Shown here piece after piece: positions 24,368 to 33,595 of a stretch of DNA of 64,000 nucleotides. Source of the DNA: Bacillus badius NBRC 15713 (GTDB lineage: Bacteria > Bacillota > Bacilli > Bacillales > Domibacillaceae); NCBI RefSeq assembly GCF_001591605.1, contig NZ_BCVF01000002.1, positions 115,299 to 179,298 on the forward strand, in the 5' to 3' direction. The position numbers and the translations under genes are program-made. Numbering within the stretch: the stretch's first letter is position 1; every line of letters starts with the position of its first letter. Below the pieces are notes generated by a model. The model was not told the origin of the DNA and ran no database searches. It worked only from the letters and a program-made list of their open reading frames with translations.

Positions 24368-25813
24368 ATGAAGTGGAAACCAAACCACCAGTCCCATTTG
24401 ACTGTCCGTGAACAAATTATCGACTGGATCAAAACTCATATTGAGCGGGGGGATTGGACAGTCGGAACAAAGCTGCCAACCCAGCGGCAGCTGGCCGCTC
24501 AATTTCATGTCAATCGGAGCACTGTCCAACTGGCGTTTGATGAATTAAGAGCGGACGGCTTAATTGAATCTAAGATGGGATCCGGCGTATTTGTAGCGAA
24601 TAATTCATGGAACGTCCTATTGAACAAGTCACAGCCGAATTGGCAGCACCATATTGAATCAAGCCTTCATAAACCAAACTATCACACGATCCAGTTAATC
24701 AATGAATACGAACAAAAGGAAGAGGTCATCCGTCTAGGGACAGGCGAACTTGCGCCGGAATTACTCCCGACTCGACAAATTGAACAATCGCTGGCACAAA
24801 TTAGCCTGGATTCAAAGGCAATCGGCTATTCATCACCTAAAGGCAGCGAAAAGCTTCGCGGAATCTTATGCCAGCATTTAAAAAAGCGGGGCATTTATAC
24901 AACACCAGACAATATATTAATTGTTTCGGGTGCCCTGCAAGCCTTGCAATTAATCGCCGTCGGATTATTGGAAGAAGGATCGACCATCCTTCACGAACCG
25001 CCTTCATATTTAAACTCTGTACATCCTTTTCAATCGGCCGGCATGCGCATAGTATCGATATCAAGAAATCATCATTTAGCCGACAACCTGCGGGCACATA
25101 AAAGAAAAAGACAATCTTTATTCTACTGCATACCAACCTTGCACAATCCAACCGGCTACAATTGGCCGGCAGAAGAGAAGAAAACATTATACAACACATG
25201 CAGGGAGCTGCAAATTCCGATTATTGAAGATGATGTATATCATGAACTGTTATTTGAAAAACCGGCGCCTGCCATCAAATCATGGGACACTTCCGGGCAA
25301 GTATTATATATCGGCAGCATATCTAAAACCCTAAGTCCAGGGCTGCGGGTTGGCTGGGTTGTGGCGCCTTCACCTGTCATTGAACGGTTGGCAGATATTA
25401 AAATGCAAACAGATTACGGTTCCAGCGCATTTTCGCAAGAAATCGCCGCACACTGGATCTCGTCAGGATTATACGAAAAACATCTAATCGATCTTCGTGA
25501 ACAGTTGAAAAGAAGAGCCCGATTTACAGAAGAATTATTAGAACAAACATTTAGGAACATGGCGACATGGAAAACATCTGAAGGCGGCTTTTACATCTGG
25601 CTCAAATTCCATCAGCCGGTTGTCAACAAAGCCTTATTCCTAAACTTGCTTCACCATAACGTTTTGATCAATCCAGGCTATATTTATGAGCCGAGTGATT
25701 TGCAGCATATCCGTCTTTCTTACGCCTATGCTTCACTGGAGGACTTAAAGCAAGGACTAAACATTTTGCGAAACCTGATTCAGCCAGGCGACAGAGAGGA
25801 CAACCGGTTCTGA
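24368..25813 (+). CDS. MocR/PdxR-type regulator (GntR domain plus aminotransferase domain)
   Basis: A 481-residue protein: GntR winged helix at about residues 10-75 (LPTQRQLAAQFHVNRSTVQLAFDEL), then a fold-type I aminotransferase-like domain. The PLP Lys is in SISKTLSPGLRVGW. Such proteins sense PLP-bound ligands and control transporters or PLP synthesis. ATG 24368 follows AGGAGAGGA; a longer frame to 24332 has no ribosome site. It is divergent from the LysE exporter. A paralogue of the same layout lies at 45.4 kb. Confidence 0.88.
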   Translation: MKWKPNHQSHLTVREQIIDWIKTHIERGDWTVGTKLPTQRQLAAQFHVNRSTVQLAFDELRADGLIESKMGSGVFVANNSWNVLLNKSQPNWQHHIESSLHKPNYHTIQLINEYEQKEEVIRLGTGELAPELLPTRQIEQSLAQISLDSKAIGYSSPKGSEKLRGILCQHLKKRGIYTTPDNILIVSGALQALQLIAVGLLEEGSTILHEPPSYLNSVHPFQSAGMRIVSISRNHHLADNLRAHKRKRQSLFYCIPTLHNPTGYNWPAEEKKTLYNTCRELQIPIIEDDVYHELLFEKPAPAIKSWDTSGQVLYIGSISKTLSPGLRVGWVVAPSPVIERLADIKMQTDYGSSAFSQEIAAHWISSGLYEKHLIDLREQLKRRARFTEELLEQTFRNMATWKTSEGGFYIWLKFHQPVVNKALFLNLLHHNVLINPGYIYEPSDLQHIRLSYAYASLEDLKQGLNILRNLIQPGDREDNRF

Positions 25814-25850
25814 GAGACCATCGGTTTGAAAAACACAAGGGAGGGATTAG

Positions 25851-26300
25851 ATGAATTCCCCACACATCAAAGTCATTGATTACCAACCGGAATATGCAGA
25901 ACAGACAGTCAACATGTGGAGAGATAGCAAAGAAAAAGCCATCGGGCAAAAAGACATGCACAGCTTTGAAAACCATATTTACTTTTTAAATCACCTATTG
26001 CCTGAACAGCATCAGGTCGAATTAGCTTTGATCGATGAGCACGTAGTTGGCATGATTGCTTATAACACCAGGGAAATCAACCAACTGTATATCCACGTAA
26101 ATTATCAAAAAATGGGCATTGGGCAACTATTGCTTAATAAAGCGAAGGCACAAGCGGACGGTCGTTTAACACTATATACATTTGAAATAAACGAAAATGC
26201 CCAACGGTTTTATGAAAAAAATGGGTTTAGAATCATAGCGAAGGGACATGAAAATGAAGAAAACCTGCCTGATATTCAATATGAATGGATAAAGAGGTAA
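25851..26300 (+). CDS. GNAT-family N-acetyltransferase
   Basis: A 149-residue GNAT protein. The acetyl-CoA loop is NYQKMGIGQLLLNKA, followed by FEINENAQRFYEKNGF. It follows the MocR-type gene by 37 bases on the same strand with its own GGGAGGG site, so it may be co-transcribed with it. Substrate unknown; amino acid or antibiotic acetylation are both possible. Confidence 0.8.
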   Translation: MNSPHIKVIDYQPEYAEQTVNMWRDSKEKAIGQKDMHSFENHIYFLNHLLPEQHQVELALIDEHVVGMIAYNTREINQLYIHVNYQKMGIGQLLLNKAKAQADGRLTLYTFEINENAQRFYEKNGFRIIAKGHENEENLPDIQYEWIKR

Positions 26301-26581
26301 TGTTCGTCCAGCTATCCAAGCATATAAATAAAAGAAGTTTCTTCATTGCGATAATGATAGACAATAGCTAATCGAGAGATAGGCAGGATGCAGGGGATGT
26401 CGCCGTATCGTCAATAGCCTGGAGCCGCTTGATGTTCCCGCATTAAAGTGTTTTTTTATGTCTATCATTCTACAGTATGATCACCTGTAAACGCTTGAGT
26501 GAACCGATACAAAAATAACTATTACATTTTTTCGGAAAAGCAAGTAGAATGAAATAAGCTTGCTACAAGGAGAAGATATAA

Positions 26582-27802
26582 TTGAAAAAGATGTTGATCT
26601 TGTTTTGTTTATCGCTTTCTTTACTATTCCCAAGCTTTGCATTCGCGGCAGAAACGCCCTCCTCAAAGCCAGAGTGGGAAGTAACGCCTGATGTGTACAA
26701 TATTTTGCGGGAACGCGCAGGAATTTCTGTGTATACGCATACTCATAAGCCAGTTGATTTCAATAACATGAAATATGGCTTCAGCAAAATTTATGAGAAA
26801 ACAGATAATTACATAATCGCTCGCCCGTACAATACAAAAGATTATATGATTATTTCAAAAGACGGTTTTTATGCTGCCTATACTTCAAAGGAAAAAGGGG
26901 CAGCCATTGATGCAGAAAACGGCTCGATGCTTTGGAGAACGCTGCGAAACCATGCTTTTGAAGATGTTTGGGACAAGGACAATCAATATGGCTATTTCCA
27001 TTTTGGCCAGCCAAAAGCAACAGATTTGGTTGGGGATCTATGGATAAATGAAGATTTCTTAATACCACAAGGCACAACCATCTATGAATTTTCAATGACG
27101 GATTCTGAAGATTGGTATAAACAACTGCCTGTAGATATGCTGAAGATTGGTGAAACCAATGTATTTTCACAAAATGGGTTTGTGAACGGAATCCCGCTTG
27201 ATGATGAAACAAGATGGCATATGAGAAGTGTTTTCTTTTTAACATCAGGAGGGACACCAGAGCTAAGCTACGATCCAAGAAGGCTGCATTGGAAGCTGGA
27301 AAACTGGCTATATCCTGCATTTCGTGATGTGCGGAAGGATCACTGGGCGCGCGGAAATATCACTTGGGCTTTCCGCACCGGGCTTATTCAGGGCTTTCAG
27401 AATGGACGTTTCCAACCCCTTTCTTTGCTGAAAGAGTCCGATTTAACTGTGATTGCGGCCAAATATTTTGGATTTAAACCAGGCGCAACGTACGGACATC
27501 GGGCACAGCAGTACTATGACTTCTTTAAACCGTATCACCTCCCATTGAAAGGGTACTCTACAGATGCTGGCAAAAACAGCACGGTCACACGCGGACAATT
27601 GGCACAGGTCATTGCCGCTTCTCAAGGTGCACCGTACGGGCCATATTCTGCTGTCGGATTTATGTACAAGCATCATCTTTCAGAGGGAAAAACAGGGGAA
27701 AAAACATTTGAAGACTATCATTTTAACGAACCGCTTACTCGCGCTCAAATTTCGGCATTCTTCCAACGCATGGAGGAAAAGGGAATGACTACGTTAAAGT
27801 GA
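26582..27802 (+). CDS. Secreted S-layer-homology (SLH) domain protein
   Basis: A 406-residue exported protein with a signal peptide (residues 1-21, cleavage near FAFAAE). The first 245 residues are a domain I do not recognise. The C-terminal part has SLH repeats, which bind pyruvylated wall polymer: FRDVRKDHWARGNITWAFRTG followed by LIQGFQNGRFQP, then a second at about 325-400 with FEDYHFNEPLTRAQISAFF. The start is TTG 26582 after ACAAGGAGAAG. It is probably held on the cell wall. The 281-base region before it holds no gene. Confidence 0.8.
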   Translation: MKKMLILFCLSLSLLFPSFAFAAETPSSKPEWEVTPDVYNILRERAGISVYTHTHKPVDFNNMKYGFSKIYEKTDNYIIARPYNTKDYMIISKDGFYAAYTSKEKGAAIDAENGSMLWRTLRNHAFEDVWDKDNQYGYFHFGQPKATDLVGDLWINEDFLIPQGTTIYEFSMTDSEDWYKQLPVDMLKIGETNVFSQNGFVNGIPLDDETRWHMRSVFFLTSGGTPELSYDPRRLHWKLENWLYPAFRDVRKDHWARGNITWAFRTGLIQGFQNGRFQPLSLLKESDLTVIAAKYFGFKPGATYGHRAQQYYDFFKPYHLPLKGYSTDAGKNSTVTRGQLAQVIAASQGAPYGPYSAVGFMYKHHLSEGKTGEKTFEDYHFNEPLTRAQISAFFQRMEEKGMTTLK

Positions 27803-27826
27803 AAATTGCCTGGACAGGTCAACATC

Positions 27827-27867
27827 AAGCAGTTAGAAGGAAGAGCTTTCCTTTTAGCTGCTTTTTT
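27827..27867 (+). terminator. Intrinsic terminator
   Basis: A long imperfect stem (AAGCAGTTAGAAGGAA with TTCCTTTTAGCTGCTT) and a T run follow the SLH protein gene. Confidence 0.75.
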
Positions 27868-28072
27868 CTGTAAAGCATCAAGGAACGACAGGCTGCTTAA
27901 AACGTTCTCATCCAGGAGGATTTTTTTGTTTATAATGAAAAAAGCATGCAGGAGAGTATATAATATGCCTGAAGAACTATAACGATCAGATCAGATGAAT
28001 AGAAAGTGACCGTTGGCGCAGGCTATTTGAAGGTTCCCTGATTTGACGCGGAATTTACAGGAGTTGGTGTGT

Positions 28073-28780
28073 TTGAAAAATTATGTACTGGCATACGAAA
28101 TAGTGATGTTCTTTCTTGTCATTATTTCGATTTTCTTTGCATTTTCAAATGATAAGAAGCTTTTAATGTATGACCAGATTATTTGGCTTATTTTCGTTCT
28201 AGATTATACGATCCGCTTGCTGCGATCAAAAAATAAATGGCAGTACATCAAAAAGCATCCGCTAGAGTTCATCGCCATTATCCCGTTTGATGCTTTCTTC
28301 CGAACTGCCCGGTTTATCCGTTTTTTTCGGGTTGTACGCCTGTTGGGCATCGGTTCGCACTATTTGACGCCCATATATAAAATTTTCAAAACCAATGGGT
28401 TGGATAAATTATTTATTGTTGCTATTATCCTATTGTTTATCATTCCAATCCCTATTGTGATGGTAGAGCCGTCCATCCATTCCTATGCAGATGCCTTATG
28501 GTGGGCAATTGTAACAACCACAACGGTGGGGTATGGAGACATTTCGCCCTCTACTCCGCTTGGGCGGTTTCTAGCGGTTATCTTAATGTTTGTTGGGATA
28601 GGAATTATCGGGACATTTACTTCAGCCATTACAAGTTATTTCAGCAAGAGAAGCAAAGGCTCTCACGACAAACAAGTCTTTCGGGTCATCCAGGCAATAG
28701 AGGATACGGATGATTTATCAGTTGAAGATATCGAACTCATTCAAATGCATTTGAAAAGAAAGCAGCGGGAACAACAATAG
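28073..28780 (+). CDS. Voltage-gated-type potassium channel
   Basis: A 235-residue membrane protein with six hydrophobic segments; the fourth carries regularly spaced Arg (FRTARFIRFFRVVRLLG), as in voltage sensors, and the pore has the selectivity filter TTTTVGYGD. The C-terminal cytoplasmic tail is short and lacks an RCK domain. I chose TTG 28073, with AGGAG nine bases upstream; upstream GTG and TTG codons in frame are also possible. Single gene. Confidence 0.88.
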   Translation: MKNYVLAYEIVMFFLVIISIFFAFSNDKKLLMYDQIIWLIFVLDYTIRLLRSKNKWQYIKKHPLEFIAIIPFDAFFRTARFIRFFRVVRLLGIGSHYLTPIYKIFKTNGLDKLFIVAIILLFIIPIPIVMVEPSIHSYADALWWAIVTTTTVGYGDISPSTPLGRFLAVILMFVGIGIIGTFTSAITSYFSKRSKGSHDKQVFRVIQAIEDTDDLSVEDIELIQMHLKRKQREQQ

Positions 28781-28962
28781 AGAAGCTTCTTTCGTGAAGC
28801 GGGCAGCTTGTAGCAGCAGAGATGAAGGGCTTATAAAATAGCTCTTTTTTTATTTCCCACCTCCCTTTTTACATAAAAGTAAATATTTAACTCACCTTCA
28901 CTTTCCATTATACTGGTCTAGAAGAGAGGCCGAAACAGCCTCGTTACATTGATAAGGGGGAT

Positions 28963-29526
28963 ATGATGAAGAGCTATCTTTCGGGCATCATACTGATTAT
29001 GATGATCTGTTCTTTATTTGGCTGCCAGCAGTACACAGAGGATACAGCCGGCCAGAATAGGGAGGAGACTGACAAAGGCTTTGCTGAGCCAGAACCATCG
29101 GATTGGGTAAAATATAACAAACTGATCCTGCAGTATATGTATTACCGCACGCAGGCGGTGCAGCAGAATGACATTACTGTTTTGTGGAATAAGTACCCGG
29201 ATTTAAAAGTAAATGATGATCCTCAAAAAGGGATAAACGTTGAGAAGGAGGAAGTAGAGTCGTTAAATAACGGCAGGAAGTGGATAGATGCCAATTACAG
29301 CATTGAAAGTCATGAACGGATGAAAGTTAAAACCGTCAATGAGGAAGAAGCAATTGTCCTTGTTCATGGCGGCATTAACTATATAAGCAATGACTTTGAC
29401 GAAGCTGGAGGGGAAGTATTAATAGAAATCTCCCTAAAGCTCAAAAACAACCATTGGACCGTTGTGCAAACAGACGAATATACAGAGTTTGAATACAAGG
29501 AATGGATGCAGAAACAGGCAAAGTAA
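28963..29526 (+). CDS. Putative lipoprotein, hypothetical
   Basis: A 187-residue protein with a signal peptide ending in the lipobox LFGC (Cys21), so it is probably anchored outside the membrane. The mature part is acidic, with a central domain resembling nuclear-transport-factor-2-like folds in its beta-strand pattern (EEEAIVLVHGGINYI, LKLKNNHWTVVQTDEY). No family recognised. Two ATG codons stand in tandem after TAAGGGGG. Confidence 0.6.
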   Translation: MMKSYLSGIILIMMICSLFGCQQYTEDTAGQNREETDKGFAEPEPSDWVKYNKLILQYMYYRTQAVQQNDITVLWNKYPDLKVNDDPQKGINVEKEEVESLNNGRKWIDANYSIESHERMKVKTVNEEEAIVLVHGGINYISNDFDEAGGEVLIEISLKLKNNHWTVVQTDEYTEFEYKEWMQKQAK

Positions 29527-29810
29527 ACAGCCGCTATCTGTGACAACTTAAAAAGAAACGCGGAAGAGCCGATTTTTTTATCATCAGCTAAAGATAAATA
29601 CACGCCGCTTCTTTTGTGGTAATATATTACAGAAAGAGAAATATAACAGTAGACAAACAGACAATTCTAACTTTATACGTTGCTTTACTCGCCTTTTTTC
29701 TTTCTTGAGCTTCAATACATATTCCTTTCATTAACAGGAGGCTATCCGATGTAGAAAGATCCCTTACTCTTAAAAATCACAAAAAAATAAATAAGAGGTG
29801 AGGGATATCT

Positions 29811-31040
29811 ATGTCTTCATACAAAAACGAAACATCCTTTCGTTTTCTTTGGGTTGGGCAAATGCTGGCGAACCTTGGGGATGTTTTATATACTGTCAGT
29901 TTACTAACGATGGTGTATAAGGTGACCCAGTCGGTTACTTTTATGTCTCTTGTGCCGTTTGTGATTACGATGACCGCGCTTGTAAGCGGAATCTTGGCGC
30001 CGATCGTCATTGATCAATATCCATTAAAGCCGATTTTGTTTTACTCCCAGCTTGGGAAAACGGTTTTGCTGTTGGTTTTATGCTTATTTTCTCTGCAGCT
30101 TGAACAAGAAATGATTTGGTGTTTGTACGTGCTGATTGCAGGCATTTCTTTTTTGGATGGATGGGCTTCGCCTGCACGAAATGCGCTCGTTCCTAATCTT
30201 GTAAAAGAGGAGAAGCTAATCAAAGCCAATAGTCTCTTAGCGATTTCCGACCAAATCACCCAGTTAATTGCCTGGCCGATCGGCAGCTTATTTTTCATTC
30301 TGTGGGGAGGCCCCGTTCTTCTTTGGTTCACTTGGAGCTTGTTTACTCTTTCTTCCCTGCTGATGTTCTTTATCAAGGATCAAACGATTCACAAACAGCG
30401 GGAAACAACCTCTAATAAATTAGCAGCAGTAAAAGAAGGCTGGCACCTTATCTGGAAGACGAAGCCATTACGGACGGTCAGCTTGATGAACGTATTGGAA
30501 ACGTTGGCAAGCGGTGTATGGATTGCGGCTATTTTATTTATATATGTGGAGCAGGCGCTTCACAAAACAGAGGTTTGGTGGGGGATGATCAATGCGTCGT
30601 TCTTTGGCGGAATGCTCATCGGCGGAGTGCTCGTTTACCGTTATTCGCAAGCGTTAAAGAGCCGTTTGGGCCAGACGGTTATGTGGTCTTCGCTCTGCTT
30701 AACCGCCCTTACTTTGTTGTTCGGCATGACCTCTCTGGCCTGGTTCGCCTTGTTCGTATCTTTGCTCTATGGACTGCCGCAAATGGCGCGTGATGTCGCA
30801 GAAGTGACCCTTATCCAACAAAACGCAAGGGAAGGGCTGCTGGCGAAGGTGTATTCCGCAAGAGGCACATTAATTTATGGAGCTTTCGGCATTTCCTCGC
30901 TGTTATTGGGATTTATCACTGAACGTTACGGCGTCCGTATCACTTTTTTAATGGCGACCGCTCTTTTTCTCGCTTCTTTTTTGCTGGCTTTCGTTAACAG
31001 GCAGGAGCTTTTTGAACATGCTAAATCAAGCAAAGAATAA
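29811..31040 (+). CDS. MFS transporter, drug-efflux type
   Basis: A 409-residue, 12-helix MFS protein with the loop motif DQYPLKP near residue 65. It shares distinctive stretches with the MFS protein at 14.6-15.9 kb (LETLASGVWIAAI, WWGMINASFFGG), so the two are paralogues. The gene downstream by 58 bases encodes a C39-like papain-fold protein on the same strand and may be co-transcribed. Substrate unknown. Confidence 0.82.
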   Translation: MSSYKNETSFRFLWVGQMLANLGDVLYTVSLLTMVYKVTQSVTFMSLVPFVITMTALVSGILAPIVIDQYPLKPILFYSQLGKTVLLLVLCLFSLQLEQEMIWCLYVLIAGISFLDGWASPARNALVPNLVKEEKLIKANSLLAISDQITQLIAWPIGSLFFILWGGPVLLWFTWSLFTLSSLLMFFIKDQTIHKQRETTSNKLAAVKEGWHLIWKTKPLRTVSLMNVLETLASGVWIAAILFIYVEQALHKTEVWWGMINASFFGGMLIGGVLVYRYSQALKSRLGQTVMWSSLCLTALTLLFGMTSLAWFALFVSLLYGLPQMARDVAEVTLIQQNAREGLLAKVYSARGTLIYGAFGISSLLLGFITERYGVRITFLMATALFLASFLLAFVNRQELFEHAKSSKE

Positions 31041-31098
31041 CACACCGCATTCTCAAAGCCGATGAATCGGCGGATGTAAAGAGAGGAGAATCCAGACA

Positions 31099-31710
31099 AT
31101 GACCGTTCCTTATTTTGCCCAGTGGGAATCCCGCGACTTAGTTTCAGCCTTTTTATCAGGAAAGCTGCACCCTTCGGACGATCCTTTATGGCATCTATCT
31201 GGTGCCTCCGATCCGGACGAATACGCAGAATGGAGTCCGCATATGTGCGGAATGGCCTGTTTGAAAATGCTTCTTGCCCAGCAAAGAAAACAAGTGATCC
31301 CCACCATTGCCCTTATGAAAGAATGCCGGGAATACGGCGGCTACGTTGTCAATGAAGATGGGGGGATTAAAGGATTAATTTATCGCCCCTTTGTCCAATT
31401 TATTGCGGATGTATTTGGGCTGCAGGCGGAGGTAAAGGAGCATACGCCGGTAGAAGATGTGTGCAGGTGGCTGGAGCAGGAGCATGTATTTATTGCTTCT
31501 GTTCATCCGAGCATACGAACCCCGGAGAAAATCCCTCCTCATCCGGGAGGGCACCTGGTGTACGTTTTTGGGCGGGACAAAGAGCGCCGGGAAGTCATCT
31601 TTCATAACCCTTCAGGAGATACGCGTGCCAGCCAGGAACAGGTTCGTCTAAACGAGGCAGTTTTTGCACGTTTTTATGCCCAGCGGGGGATTTTGATTCA
31701 ATTAGGGTAG
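31099..31710 (+). CDS. C39-like (papain-fold) cysteine peptidase-family protein
   Basis: A 203-residue protein resembling C39-like peptidases. The candidate catalytic Cys50 is in SPHMCGMACLKM, His152 in PPHPGGHLVYVFG, and Asn170 in FHNPSGDTR, the usual order and spacing. It has no signal peptide. Such proteins follow transporters in several Bacillus genomes; whether it cleaves a peptide or is a binding protein is unknown. It follows the MFS gene closely on the same strand. Confidence 0.8.
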   Translation: MTVPYFAQWESRDLVSAFLSGKLHPSDDPLWHLSGASDPDEYAEWSPHMCGMACLKMLLAQQRKQVIPTIALMKECREYGGYVVNEDGGIKGLIYRPFVQFIADVFGLQAEVKEHTPVEDVCRWLEQEHVFIASVHPSIRTPEKIPPHPGGHLVYVFGRDKERREVIFHNPSGDTRASQEQVRLNEAVFARFYAQRGILIQLG

Positions 31711-31750
31711 TTAGTAAACATCCATCAAAGAAGCTAACAGCACCTTTTAC

Positions 31751-31807
31751 AAAAAAAGAGACAAGGAACATTCTTCCATTCGGCGTATATTCTGGTCTCT
31801 TTTTTGC
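31751..31807 (+). terminator. Intrinsic terminator with long loop
   Basis: AAAAAAGAGAC pairs with GTCTCTTTTTT across a loop of about 33 bases, ending in a T run. It closes the MFS/C39-like transcript. Confidence 0.6.
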
Positions 31808-31905
31808 TTATGTTATAAAGATCGTTCAACACCGTCAATGAATCTAACCGCCTGTTTTCATGCTAGACTAATTTTGTAAAGTAACGTTCTTGCGGAGGAG
31901 ATATA

Positions 31906-32423
31906 ATGAGTCATTATCAACAAGGGTATACATGCCGATGCTGTGGAAACTATCATAATGAACTTCCAATGAGCTATGGAAGACCAGTTCCTGACTATTG
32001 TTATGAAATACCATTAGAGGAACAAGAGGAAAGAATAGAGATGAACGAAGATCTCTGCATCATTGATGAGGAGTATTTTTTTGTTCGCGGATGCATTGAA
32101 ATTCCTGTAGTAGATGGAGAAGGGCCATTTATTTGGGATGTTTGGGTATCATTAAGTGAAAACAGCTTTCAGCAACTATAGACCATTGGGAAGCAGAGGG
32201 AAGGGAGCAGAAGCTAGAACCGATGTTTGGCTGGTTATCCACTGTCCTTTCCTGTTATCCAGAAACCATCAATTTAAAAACAAGGGTCCATACTCGTCCT
32301 GTTGGATTCAGTCCTTCTATTGAATTAGAGCCAACTGAACATCCCTTAGCCGTAGAACAAAGAGAAGGCATAACAGTAGAGCGCATAAAACAAATAGCCG
32401 AAGAGTTATGCATGACGGAGTAA
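31906..32423 (+). pseudogene. DUF2199-family gene broken by a one-base frameshift
   Basis: The first frame (31906-32181) gives YTCRCCGNYHNELPMSYG through WDVWVSLSENSFQQL and hits a stop. The next frame continues at about 32178 with TIDHWEAEGREQ and from 32223 with MFGWLSTVLSCYPETINLKT to MTE, ending at 32423. Joined, they form a complete DUF2199-like protein of about 172 residues with the Cys pair near the N-terminus and the conserved HTRPVG and EHPLAVEQREGI motifs near the end. One base, probably an A in CAACT, is missing at 32176-32180. A sequencing error is possible. Function of DUF2199 is unknown. Confidence 0.8.
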
Positions 32424-32559
32424 GCACGCTACATTTTGCCCAGTATGCTCTTGAGCGCGGCATAAGCCGCTTGTAATTAATGATATAGTTGTTTAAAAAT
32501 CCTTCTCTCACTAAATGGGCAGGTTAGGTGACGAAGGAGAACCGATCCGCTTCATAGAA

Positions 32560-32574
32560 TGATAATGATTACAC
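32560..32574. promoter_or_regulatory. Fur-box-like sequence
   Basis: TGATAATGATTACAC matches the first 12 of 15 positions of the Fur box, 25 bases before the DUF7674-like gene. Weak evidence for iron control; could be chance. Confidence 0.25.
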
Positions 32575-32598
32575 ACGTTTTAGAACTTGGAGGAAAAA

Positions 32599-32958
32599 AT
32601 GAATTACAATGATTTAACCAAGCACTTTACTGAAGAGTTCAAGGAGTATAAGCCTTTATTGCAGGAACATATTGAGTTTAATGGGGAAGTTTTAAATCAT
32701 GTATTCTTTGGTGAATGTGATGATTATTTTATTGAGTTAATTAGTGAAGAGCAGGATATAGACAAGATGAAAGATTTATTTCATTTCTTTGAGAGAATGG
32801 CAACTCAAGGTGATCAGGATGTTAAAGACTTATTAAGTGTTACGATTCTCGCACGGCTTGGCGACTCCAAGAAATTATTACAAACTGCATATAAATATAT
32901 GGGGGCTGAAACAAGGAAAGCCTCAGATGAAATTGAAAAGTTTTGGGGCAGATATTGA
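32599..32958 (+). CDS. Small acidic protein, DUF7674-like
   Basis: A 119-residue, acidic, probably all-helical soluble protein (LTKHFTEEFKEYKPLLQEH opening; VKDLLSVTILARLGD near residue 78). It resembles the DUF7674 family, small proteins found around toxin-immunity regions; I am only moderately sure. ATG 32599 follows GGAGGAAAAA. It sits among other immunity-like genes. Confidence 0.55.
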   Translation: MNYNDLTKHFTEEFKEYKPLLQEHIEFNGEVLNHVFFGECDDYFIELISEEQDIDKMKDLFHFFERMATQGDQDVKDLLSVTILARLGDSKKLLQTAYKYMGAETRKASDEIEKFWGRY

Positions 32959-33086
32959 ATGATTGGGCGCCTTAGTTGAATAAGAATCCATCAACTTTAT
33001 TATTCATTTTTTAATGCAAACATACTTATATGAAAGGCAGTAAGACTCCTCTCTTTTCAAACAAAATTCAATAAGAGTATTCAATA

Positions 33087-33503
33087 TTGAGAGTAAGGGA
33101 AGCAGATCATTCTATTGAAGTAATCCGCCCTTTGGAAAATCTTACTTGGGACGCAGTATTCTTTCATACTTCTTCAGATACTTACATACTGATCAATAGA
33201 CATGAAGTGAGCTTATTAAGTTCTGATTTAACAAAAGTGATAAACAGAATACAGTTACCCCTTTCCAGCAGGAATGGACTTCCTCCATATTATTGTCAAG
33301 CCACTTTATCGAACGATGGAAAACTGTTAGTTATTGCCTATAATGATTGGGTGGTTATTTTGAATAGCCCGCAATTAGAGGTGATGACCATAGAGAAGGT
33401 TCCTTCTGCATGCTTCGTGGAATTCAGCACGGCGGATCAATTTTTGCTTATAGGTACCTGGGAAAAAGGCTATATCCTTCAGAATAACTTAATAGATAAT
33501 TAA
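33087..33503 (+). CDS. Hypothetical protein, beta-propeller-like
   Basis: The frame gives 138 residues with beta-strand-rich, WD40/NHL-like patterns (ATLSNDGKLLVIAYNDWVVIL). Only about three blades are present, so it may be a fragment of a longer propeller. The TTG start at 33087 has no convincing ribosome site, and no upstream continuation was found. I do not recognise a family. It may be a remnant gene. Confidence 0.4.
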   Translation: MRVREADHSIEVIRPLENLTWDAVFFHTSSDTYILINRHEVSLLSSDLTKVINRIQLPLSSRNGLPPYYCQATLSNDGKLLVIAYNDWVVILNSPQLEVMTIEKVPSACFVEFSTADQFLLIGTWEKGYILQNNLIDN

Positions 33504-33595
33504 TGAACTCCAGAAAAGCTCAAAAAACAACCGCTTGACCCTCCCGCTGCGTAATAGCTTATCTTTTACGTATCTTACTTATGGAGGGAAGCACA

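Noticed and set aside
26486..26499. cre (CcpA) site before the SLH gene
   Set aside because: TGTAAACGCTTGAG matches only the left half of the consensus.
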